A DNA stretch of 8,336 bases from an uncultured Mollicutes bacterium (GTDB lineage: Bacteria > Bacillota_I > Bacilli_A > Acholeplasmatales > Anaeroplasmataceae): contig CALCWU010000254.1 of NCBI GenBank assembly GCA_937905855.1, positions 1 to 8,336 of the forward strand, written 5' to 3'. The translations under genes were made by a program, and so were the position numbers. Of this stretch, positions 1 through 5,953 are shown piece by piece. Position 1 is the stretch's first letter. The number at the start of each line of letters is the position of its first letter. The notes under the pieces are model-generated. The model was not told the origin of the DNA and did not search any database. It saw only the letters and a list, made by a program, of their open reading frames with translations.

Positions 1-37
1 AAATTAATTGTTTTTTCGTTTGCGTTTGTCATTCTTT

Positions 38-53
38 AGTTTTCAAAGATCAA
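38..53 (-). promoter_or_regulatory. boxA-like rRNA leader element
   Basis: Read on the minus strand, this stretch is TTGATCTTTGAAAACT. It matches the CTTTGAAAACT core that I recall from the leaders and spacers of Bacillota rRNA operons, where boxA recruits the Nus antitermination complex. The following bases, down to position 1, continue in a leader-like way (ACAAACGC and A-rich). The element lies 5 nt after the tRNA-Tyr CCA end on the same strand, so the tRNA is probably the first gene of a transcript that runs into 16S or 23S rRNA outside the window. The downstream rRNA is an inference, since no rRNA sequence is visible. Confidence 0.6.
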
Positions 54-58
54 ATAAG

Positions 59-142
59 TGGTGGTTGGGGGCGGTTTCGAACCACCGAACCCTAAGGAGC
101 AGATTTACAGTCTGCCGCGTTTAGCCACTTCGCTACCCAACC
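59..142 (-). tRNA. tRNA-Tyr (anticodon GUA), CCA encoded
   Basis: The minus strand folds into a complete class II tRNA. The acceptor stem is GGTTGGG (142-136) pairing perfectly with CCCAACC (69-63), followed by an A discriminator at 62 and an encoded CCA at 61-59. The anticodon arm is GCAGA-CTGTAAA-TCTGC, placing anticodon GTA at 108-106. A variable arm of about a dozen bases fits tRNA-Tyr, and the T arm is GGTGG-TTCGAAA-CCGCC with one G-U pair. The D arm (AGCGAAGTGGCTAAACGC) is the form usual for bacterial tRNA-Tyr. It has its own promoter just upstream and is followed within a few bases by a boxA-like rRNA leader. Confidence 0.97.
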
Positions 143-177
143 ATCTATTTTATCGTGTTCCTCACACGTGCTTGATT

Positions 178-206
178 ATTATATTACATTTCAAACTGAA
201 AATCAA
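178..206 (-). promoter_or_regulatory. Sigma-A promoter of tRNA-Tyr
   Basis: On the minus strand there is a -35 box TTGATT (206-201), a 17-bp spacer and a perfect -10 box TATAAT (183-178). The predicted transcription start is near 171, giving a leader of roughly 28 nt before the mature tRNA 5' end at 142. Consensus boxes with ideal spacing fit a strong stable-RNA promoter. Confidence 0.85.
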
Positions 207-209
207 GTA

Positions 210-235
210 CTTTTTTTAACTTTTTTCACTTTTTT
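210..235 (-). promoter_or_regulatory. UP-element-like phased A-tracts
   Basis: Three A-tracts on the minus strand (235-230, 226-221 and 217-211) recur roughly every 9 to 10 bases, about one helical turn. They lie directly upstream of the tRNA -35 box, about -40 to -65 from the predicted start. This is the position and composition of an UP element bound by the RNA polymerase alpha subunit at rRNA and tRNA promoters. In-phase A-tracts also bend DNA. The role is inferred from position and composition only. Confidence 0.55.
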
Positions 236-264
236 GAAAAATTGTTATTTTCGGGCTAAATCGC

Positions 265-435
265 TTAGTTTGATTGTTTTATTTTCTTATCTAATTCATA
301 GCTAGGCATTAAGACAATTCTACCACAGCCTTCACACTTTAGCTTTAAATCAGCACCAACTCTTATTATTTTCCACTTATTAGAACCGCATACATGATTT
401 TTCTTAGTTGTAACAATTTGATCTAGTGTATACAT
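265..435 (-). CDS. DUF951 family small protein
   Basis: This is a 56-residue protein that starts at ATG 435-433 and stops at TAA 267-265. The core (residues 12-44) carries HVCGSNKW, IIRVGADLKLKC and CEGCGRIV. That matches the DUF951 pattern (HPCG-x-N-x-W, R-x-GAD-x-K-x-KC-x-GCGR) as I remember it. H14, C16, C34 and C37 form a plausible zinc-knuckle set, although metal binding is not demonstrated by sequence alone. The function of the family is unknown. A small cytoplasmic nucleic-acid-binding or ribosome-associated role would be a guess. The ATG overlaps the rsmG stop as TAATG, so translation is probably coupled. An AAAGGAG site lies 11 nt upstream, inside rsmG. It is the last gene of the mnmG-rsmG operon. 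Confidence 0.9.
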   Translation of the reverse strand: MYTLDQIVTTKKNHVCGSNKWKIIRVGADLKLKCEGCGRIVLMPSYELDKKIKQSN

Positions 436-1127
436 TACAAAGGCTTCTCCTTTATTTGTTTAAATATACGTGGATATTTTTTATTAGTTTCACTAATCTT
501 ATTAATAACCACAATTGTTCTATCACCCATATCATATGGTAATTTCAATTCATCAATTTTGTCAATTTTACCACCAAGTAGTTTAATTGCATTTTTAGAG
601 CTATTTACCTCATCTTTAGCATTACTGCCTTTCATTGCAATAAAATAGCCATTAGTTTTTACAAGTGGCATACATAGCTCGCATAACACTCTTAATGCTG
701 CAACAGCTCTTGCACATACAACATCAAAGCTGCTTCTTTTTTCTAAAGCATATTCCTCAGCTCGATAATGAAGTGCAGTAACATTATTAAGTTTTAATTC
801 TTTAATAAGATCATTTAAAAAACTAATTCTTTTATTTAATGCATCAATAATAGTTACCTTTATATTAGGATACATAATTGCTAAAGGAATAGAAGGAAAT
901 CCAGCCCCACTACCAACATCACAAATACTTTCATTACCATTTAAGTATTTACCTATAGTTAAAGAATCATAAAAATGCTTAATATATACCTCATCATGCT
1001 CTGTAATAGCAGTTAGATTCATAACCTCATTTTTAGCTATTAGAATCTCATAATATTTATTAAATTTTTCAAGCTGTTCATCATCAAGCTCTAATCCTAA
1101 TTTCTTTAATTCTAATTTAAAATTCAA
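435..1127 (-). CDS. rsmG: 16S rRNA (guanine-527-N7) methyltransferase RsmG (GidB)
   Basis: RsmG transfers a methyl group from S-adenosylmethionine to N7 of G527 in the 530 loop of 16S rRNA. In well-studied bacteria its loss gives low-level streptomycin resistance. The 230 residues match the usual family length. Visible family features are NLTAI (37-41), H-FYDSL (51-56), the SAM-binding glycine loop DVGSGAGFPS (70-79), the acidic end of the next strand (IID near 94-95), NKRISFL (98-104), the CARAVA segment (138-143) and a YPR...KPL C-terminus. The start is TTG at 1127. A GGAGG site 8 nt upstream (1140-1136) lies in the last Glu codons of mnmG, and only 3 nt separate the two genes, so coupled translation is likely. 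Its stop overlaps the next ATG. Confidence 0.97.
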   Translation of the reverse strand: MNFKLELKKLGLELDDEQLEKFNKYYEILIAKNEVMNLTAITEHDEVYIKHFYDSLTIGKYLNGNESICDVGSGAGFPSIPLAIMYPNIKVTIIDALNKRISFLNDLIKELKLNNVTALHYRAEEYALEKRSSFDVVCARAVAALRVLCELCMPLVKTNGYFIAMKGSNAKDEVNSSKNAIKLLGGKIDKIDELKLPYDMGDRTIVVINKISETNKKYPRIFKQIKEKPL

Positions 1128-1130
1128 AGA

Positions 1131-3023
1131 TTATTCCTCCTCTTTATTATTTAAACCTTCAATATATACAACAAGTACGGCAATATCAGCAGGATTTACA
1201 CCACTAATTCTTGAAGCCTGACCAATAGTCTTAGGCATAACCTTAGCTAATTTTTCTCTAGCCTCAAGAGCAATATTATCAATATGCTTATAATCAAGAC
1301 CTGATGGTATTAGCATTTCCTCATATGTCTTCGCTTTATTTGCTTGAGCAAGTGCTTTATTAATATATCCCTCATATTTAAGCTCAATTTCTACCTGCTC
1401 TAAAACATCATTCAAATCAGTTTTTATTTCTTCTTCTAATTTTTCTTTATTTTCAATAATTTTTAAAACATCCTTATAGCTAATCTCAGGACGCTTAATT
1501 AGAGAAATAGCCTTTATACTTTCTGTTAGTCTAGCAGAACCAATACTCTCTAGATAATCATTATTTTCATCATTTTTTCTAATCATCATTTCTTTAAAAA
1601 GCTCAATTGCTCTTTTAATATCAGCTTTCTTCTGAATTAAATAATCATATTGCTCCTTAGAAATAGTATTTATAGCATAGCCATATTCTCTTAATCTTAA
1701 ATCAGCATTATCATGTCTTAATAATAAACGATATTCAGCTCTTGATGTTAATAAACGATAAGGTTCCTTTGTTCCCTTAGTAACCAAATCATCAATCATA
1801 ACTCCTAAATAGGCTTCATCTCTTTTTAAAATAAGAGGCTTTTTGCCAAGAACACTTAATGATGCATTGATACCAGCAATTAAGCCCTGTCCAGCCGCTT
1901 CCTCATAACCTGATGTTCCATTAATTTGACCAGCTGTAAATAAATTTTTAACAAGCTTTGTTTCTAAAGAAGGCCATAAATTAAGGGGATTGATTGCATC
2001 ATATTCAATAGCATAAGCATATCTAATTACAACAGCATTTTCTAGTCCTGGTAGCATATGAATCATTTTATCTTGAACCTCAACACACATAGATGTTGAA
2101 TAGCCTTGAATATAGGTTTGATCTAGTTCCAAGCTTTCAGGCTCAAAAAATATTTGATGACGATCCTTATCAGAAAATCTAACTATTTTATCCTCAATTG
2201 AAGGACAATATCTTGGTCCTATACCTTCAGCAACTCCACCATACATCGCACTTTCCTTTAAATTAGCTAAAACATATTGATGAATTTCCTTTGTTGTATA
2301 GGTTAAATAACAAGGAACCTTAACATTTAAAATAGGATCATAGCCCTTATCAAAGCTAAATCTTGTTGTTTCTTCATCACCTGGCTCAAGCTTTGTTACT
2401 GCAAAATTGATACTATCCGTTTTGATTCTTGCAGGTGTACCCGTTTTAAGTCTTAAAACCTCAAAGCCAAGCTCACGAAGCTGATTACTAAGTCCTGATG
2501 TTGTTCTTTGTTCATCTGGTCCTGATGAATGTGTAACATGTCCTCTTAAAATTCTACTTCTTAAATAGGTACCTGTAGTCATTACTACACTTTTTGATTC
2601 ATATGAATCACCATTTTCCAAAACAACACCACAAACTTTACCATCTTTAATAATTAAATGATCAACATAAGCCTCTAATAAGGTAAGATTTTTACGAGAT
2701 TTTAATACCTTAAGCATTTCTCTAGGATATAATAATTTATCAATTTGATCTCTTAGAGCCTGAACAGCAGGACCCTTTGATCTATTAAGCATTTTAGTTT
2801 GAATTTGACACATATCGGCAAGCTTACCCATCATACCACCAAGGGCATCAATTTCACGTACAACAATTCCTTTTGCTGGACCTCCAATAGATGGATTACA
2901 AGGCATTGAGCCTGTCATATTTAAATTACCAGTTACAAGCATAACCTTAAGTCCCATTTTTTCACTAATTAATGCTGCCTCACAGCCAGCATGGCCAGCA
3001 CCAATAACAATTACATCATACAT
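1131..3023 (-). CDS. mnmG: tRNA uridine-5-carboxymethylaminomethyl modification enzyme MnmG (GidA)
   Basis: MnmG is an FAD protein. With the GTPase MnmE it installs cmnm5 or nm5 groups on wobble U34 of tRNAs reading NNA/NNG codons. Starting at ATG 3023 gives 630 residues, typical for the family, and begins MYDVIVIGAGHAG as most homologues do, with the FAD dinucleotide loop GAGHAG at 8-13. Other signatures are PCNPSIGGPAKG (41-52), GPRYCPSIEDK (269-279, with catalytic-type Cys273) and AGQINGTSGYEEAAGQG (364-380). The helical, MnmE-interacting C-terminal domain is present. An in-frame ATG at 3044 would add seven residues but has no good ribosome site, while AAGGTGAT sits correctly before 3023. 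mnmE is not upstream; a divergent gene is. I found no convincing promoter, although one must lie in the divergent spacer. Confidence 0.97.
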   Translation of the reverse strand: MYDVIVIGAGHAGCEAALISEKMGLKVMLVTGNLNMTGSMPCNPSIGGPAKGIVVREIDALGGMMGKLADMCQIQTKMLNRSKGPAVQALRDQIDKLLYPREMLKVLKSRKNLTLLEAYVDHLIIKDGKVCGVVLENGDSYESKSVVMTTGTYLRSRILRGHVTHSSGPDEQRTTSGLSNQLRELGFEVLRLKTGTPARIKTDSINFAVTKLEPGDEETTRFSFDKGYDPILNVKVPCYLTYTTKEIHQYVLANLKESAMYGGVAEGIGPRYCPSIEDKIVRFSDKDRHQIFFEPESLELDQTYIQGYSTSMCVEVQDKMIHMLPGLENAVVIRYAYAIEYDAINPLNLWPSLETKLVKNLFTAGQINGTSGYEEAAGQGLIAGINASLSVLGKKPLILKRDEAYLGVMIDDLVTKGTKEPYRLLTSRAEYRLLLRHDNADLRLREYGYAINTISKEQYDYLIQKKADIKRAIELFKEMMIRKNDENNDYLESIGSARLTESIKAISLIKRPEISYKDVLKIIENKEKLEEEIKTDLNDVLEQVEIELKYEGYINKALAQANKAKTYEEMLIPSGLDYKHIDNIALEAREKLAKVMPKTIGQASRISGVNPADIAVLVVYIEGLNNKEEE

Positions 3024-3030
3024 AGTTTTA

Positions 3031-3038
3031 ATCACCTT
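3031..3038 (-). promoter_or_regulatory. Ribosome binding site that sets the mnmG start
   Basis: On the minus strand this reads AAGGTGAT, a long match to the anti-Shine-Dalgarno complement AAGGAGGTGATC. It lies 7 nt before ATG 3023. The site falls inside the short extension that would follow from the upstream ATG at 3044, whose own upstream sequence is A-rich with no clear Shine-Dalgarno. This favours 3023 as the true start. Confidence 0.8.
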
Positions 3039-3100
3039 ATTCATTTTATCACTTTTTATTTATAATAAAAACATTTTTTTCATAATTTTTCATTTTATCT

Positions 3101-3129
3101 TTGCTATTGTTTTGATTAAATGCTATAAT
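3101..3129 (+). promoter_or_regulatory. Extended -10 promoter of the GGDEF/EAL gene
   Basis: There is a -35 box TTGCTA (3101-3106), a 17-bp spacer ending in TGC, and a perfect -10 box TATAAT (3124-3129). The TG one base before the -10 box makes it an extended -10 promoter. The predicted transcription start is near 3136, giving a leader of about 37 nt, too short for a riboswitch. A TTG codon at 3131 opens the same reading frame but precedes the predicted transcript start, so it is not the translation start. Confidence 0.8.
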
Positions 3130-3156
3130 ATTGTATAAGGAAAACGTTTTTTTAAG

Positions 3157-3163
3157 AGAGGAG
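3157..3163 (+). promoter_or_regulatory. Ribosome binding site of the GGDEF/EAL gene
   Basis: AGAGGAG ends 9 nt before ATG 3173. Together with the promoter position it decides the start codon in favour of 3173 over the in-frame TTG at 3131. Confidence 0.8.
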
Positions 3164-3172
3164 TTGAATATT

Positions 3173-5899
3173 ATGCCGTCGCAAACCAACGAAGAGCTTA
3201 TAACCATAATAGAAAAGCTATTAAGATTATACAGTGAGGTTTTATATGAATATGATACAGCAACTAAAAAAATAAATTTTATTGTAAAGGATGAACACGT
3301 TTTACAAAAAGACACAACTGTTGATTCTTTATTAGAATTCATAGCTAAAACCTATAATCTAATGTCTGCTGAAAAAGATAAAATTTTTGAATCATTAGAA
3401 AAAATAAACCAAATTAACTCTTCTCATTTTTCTATAAATCTCGATTGCTTAACTAATTCTGCAAACAAATGTAATTTAAATATAAAAGGTATTAATCGTA
3501 ACGGTAAGGTTTTATGTGCTGTAAATAATACAAATGAGCCTTTAAACGTTGATTCATCACCAATTGAGGTAATGGATAACCTTACAAAAACATTAAACGG
3601 TCCTTCAATTGTATCAGCCATAAAAAAGGAATTTGACAATCCAACATCTAATTTTATTTTAATCCAAGTTAACATTGATAATTTTAATGATATTAACGCT
3701 AATTATGGTTATAACTTTGGTGACATAATCCTTGTAGAGGTAGCATCAGAAATTAAAAAAGCAGTTGCTAACAATGGTCTTGTTGGTCATTTAAATGGTG
3801 ATAACTTTTTAGCATTAATCCATTGTAGTACTGATTATGAAACAATTTGGAAGATATGCTCAACTCTAAAAAATGAAATAGCTAAAATTAGTGATTCCAA
3901 TAGTAAAAATGTTCCAATTACCGCAACCGTTGCTTGTACAGTTTATCCAGATCATGGCACAACCTTTGAGGAGCATATGGATAAGTTAAATAGAGCAATG
4001 ACTAGAGGTAAAAATAAGGGGAAAAACAAATTTATTATTTTTACAAGCAAATGCACAGATATCGATTATAACTATAGTCATGAAAAAGATAGCGACCAAC
4101 AAAGTGATAATAAAGATCCGCAAATGCACGTCGTTTCTTCTATGTTTGATATGATGAATCGTTATTTACCAATCTCTAAAAATTTAATGGATTCAATTGA
4201 TCTTGTTGGTTCCTTCTTTTTACCAGATAGAATTAACATTATAATTTTAAATGAAAATCATAATGATATTGATAGAATTATCAATTGGGTTAACCCTGAA
4301 TATCCAGATATTAAACCAATAACCAAAACATCTATGGAAGCCATAAATCTATTTACTAATAGTGTAAATGGCGATGGTTATTTTTCAACGACAAACGTTC
4401 CAAAGGATGAATCAAATTCAAAATATGAAAACTTGTATAAGGTATTAAGAAAATACGATGTAAAGGCTACCTTAATTCATGAACTACGTAACTCAAATAA
4501 TGATTTAATTGGAACAATTCATTTTGAATATTGCCATTCTTATCATATTTGGCAAGCAAATGAGCTACATTATCTTATTTTAATTTCTAAGATTTATGCA
4601 TCGGCTATTAATAAATATTTAATGGACAAGCAGCTAGAAAAGAAATTCTATACTGATGAATTAACTGGTTTATATAATCAATCAAAATTTATTTCAACCT
4701 GTAATGAGTTTTTAGTTGAAAACAAAACTCCATCTTCTCTAATCTTCTTTAATATTAGTCACTTCCAATATATCAATGAACAATATGGCTTTGAGGAAGG
4801 TAATAAAATATTAATTCATTTTGCTGATTTGTTAAGAAAAGAGCTTCCAGATGATTCTATATTTTGTCGTATAAGCGCTGATAAATTCTTAGCACTTATA
4901 AAAACTCAAGATAAAAAACAAATAACTGACATCTTCTATTCAATGGCAAGTCAACTTCGTCTTGCCAAAAATGATAAATTTGTTAGAAAGGTTAGCTTAA
5001 TCGGTGGTGTATACTTCATTAAGGAAAAAGAAACAATTTACCGAGCAATTGATCTAGCAAACCTAGCAGCTAGAACTATATCTCAAAGTGAGAAATCAGA
5101 CATTGTCTTCTATGAAGAAAAATATCATGAGGAAATAACCCTTCAAAAAGACATCGAAGAGCATATGTTTGTAGCTCTTAAAAATCATGAATTTGTTATT
5201 TATTATCAACCAAAGGTAGATATTAAAACTGAACAAATAATCGGAGCAGAGGCCTTAACAAGATGGAATTTTAAAAATGAGCGACTATTACAGCCATATC
5301 AGTTTATTGAATTATTTGAAAAAAATGGCTTTATTGTTGAACTTGACTTCTATGTATTTGAAGAAGTATGTAAGTTTATAGCAAAGCTTCTATCAGAAGG
5401 CAAAAAGGTTTATCCTATTTCTATAAATATGTCAAGGTATCAATTCAACTTCAATCAATATATTGAAAGAATTGAGGTAATTAGAAAAAAATACAATATA
5501 TCACCAGAATATATTGAAATTGAAATAACCGAAGGACTAATGAGTAATACTGAGGTAATTGCTGATTTAATTAAAAGACTTCATGATATTGGCTATAAGG
5601 TATCAATGGATGACTTCGGTTCAGGATATTCAAATCTAGCATCATTATCAAGTCTTGACTTTGACACTATAAAGCTAGATAAGGGATTTTGTTCCGATTC
5701 CTATAATCCAAAGGAAAACATCATCATCTCAAATGTTATTAAAATGGCCTATGAGCTAAATATTAATATTTTGTGTGAAGGTGTTGAGACCAAATCCCAA
5801 GCCCAAAATCTTTATGATTTAGGCTGCAATCAGGCCCAAGGTTGGTTATATGATAAAGCCTTAGCCGAGAATGATTTTGTTAAAAAATATCTAAACTAA
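3173..5899 (+). CDS. Cytosolic c-di-GMP phosphodiesterase: PAS-like / GGDEF* / GAF-like / GGDEF* / EAL
   Basis: This is a 908-residue protein with no signal peptide or membrane segment. Residues about 10-125 look PAS-like (weak). Residues 134-290 form a GGDEF fold whose motif is NGDNF (208-212), and the metal-site Asp of the DxD turn is Asn167. Residues about 320-485 are GAF-like, ending in a linker helix. Residues 493-648 form a second GGDEF fold with motif SADKF (568-572) and Asn527 at the metal site. Neither GGDEF has an obvious RxxD inhibitory site, so cyclase activity is unlikely. The EAL domain (660-905) keeps EALTRW (E693), N752, E787, DDFGSGYS (D813, D814), K834 and E869, followed by QGW. 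It should hydrolyse c-di-GMP to pGpG. The degenerate GGDEFs may bind GTP or mediate dimerisation, as in known regulators of this type. It is monocistronic, with its own promoter and terminator. The signal sensed is unknown. Confidence 0.92.
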   Translation: MPSQTNEELITIIEKLLRLYSEVLYEYDTATKKINFIVKDEHVLQKDTTVDSLLEFIAKTYNLMSAEKDKIFESLEKINQINSSHFSINLDCLTNSANKCNLNIKGINRNGKVLCAVNNTNEPLNVDSSPIEVMDNLTKTLNGPSIVSAIKKEFDNPTSNFILIQVNIDNFNDINANYGYNFGDIILVEVASEIKKAVANNGLVGHLNGDNFLALIHCSTDYETIWKICSTLKNEIAKISDSNSKNVPITATVACTVYPDHGTTFEEHMDKLNRAMTRGKNKGKNKFIIFTSKCTDIDYNYSHEKDSDQQSDNKDPQMHVVSSMFDMMNRYLPISKNLMDSIDLVGSFFLPDRINIIILNENHNDIDRIINWVNPEYPDIKPITKTSMEAINLFTNSVNGDGYFSTTNVPKDESNSKYENLYKVLRKYDVKATLIHELRNSNNDLIGTIHFEYCHSYHIWQANELHYLILISKIYASAINKYLMDKQLEKKFYTDELTGLYNQSKFISTCNEFLVENKTPSSLIFFNISHFQYINEQYGFEEGNKILIHFADLLRKELPDDSIFCRISADKFLALIKTQDKKQITDIFYSMASQLRLAKNDKFVRKVSLIGGVYFIKEKETIYRAIDLANLAARTISQSEKSDIVFYEEKYHEEITLQKDIEEHMFVALKNHEFVIYYQPKVDIKTEQIIGAEALTRWNFKNERLLQPYQFIELFEKNGFIVELDFYVFEEVCKFIAKLLSEGKKVYPISINMSRYQFNFNQYIERIEVIRKKYNISPEYIEIEITEGLMSNTEVIADLIKRLHDIGYKVSMDDFGSGYSNLASLSSLDFDTIKLDKGFCSDSYNPKENIIISNVIKMAYELNINILCEGVETKSQAQNLYDLGCNQAQGWLYDKALAENDFVKKYLN

Positions 5900-5900
5900 C

Positions 5901-5945
5901 AAAAAGACTTTATTTCAAAAAACACTGAAATAAAGCCTTTTTTTG
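5901..5945. terminator. Bidirectional rho-independent terminator
   Basis: A perfect 10-bp stem, CTTTATTTCA (5908-5917) with TGAAATAAAG (5926-5935), encloses an 8-nt loop. On the plus strand it is followed by CC and seven T residues (5938-5944). On the minus strand an A-run at 5901-5905 supplies the U-tract. It sits between the ends of two convergent genes (stops at 5899 and 5954) and can end transcription from both sides. Confidence 0.9.
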
Positions 5946-5953
5946 TTGTTAAA

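Noticed and set aside
207..268. Terminator after the mnmG-rsmG-DUF951 operon
   Set aside because: Only weak 4-6 bp AT stems (for example CTAA/TTAG around 256-268) are present, and none is followed by a U-run on the minus strand. Read-through into the tRNA unit is possible but not shown.
3045..3100. Minus-strand promoter candidates for mnmG (TAAAAT near 3092-3097, TATAAA near 3060)
   Set aside because: The -10-like boxes are trivial in such AT-rich sequence, and neither has a -35 box better than about three matches at proper spacing. A promoter must exist, but I cannot place it.
3131..3172. In-frame TTG extension of the GGDEF/EAL protein (14 extra residues)
   Set aside because: The TTG lies immediately after the -10 box and before the predicted transcription start, and it has no ribosome site. 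ATG 3173 has AGAGGAG at good spacing.
3130..3172. Possible c-di-GMP riboswitch before the GGDEF/EAL gene
   Set aside because: The leader is only about 37 nt long and shows no GEMM-type structure.
3049..3342. Minus-strand open frame across the divergent spacer and the start of the GGDEF/EAL gene
   Set aside because: It lies opposite the 5' part of a well-supported gene, has no ribosome site and its translation is a low-complexity Ser/Asn/Lys-rich product. It is a shadow frame.
3424..3675. Minus-strand 83-codon open frame inside the GGDEF/EAL gene
   Set aside because: It is fully antisense to the coding region, with no promoter, ribosome site or recognisable motif. It is a shadow frame.
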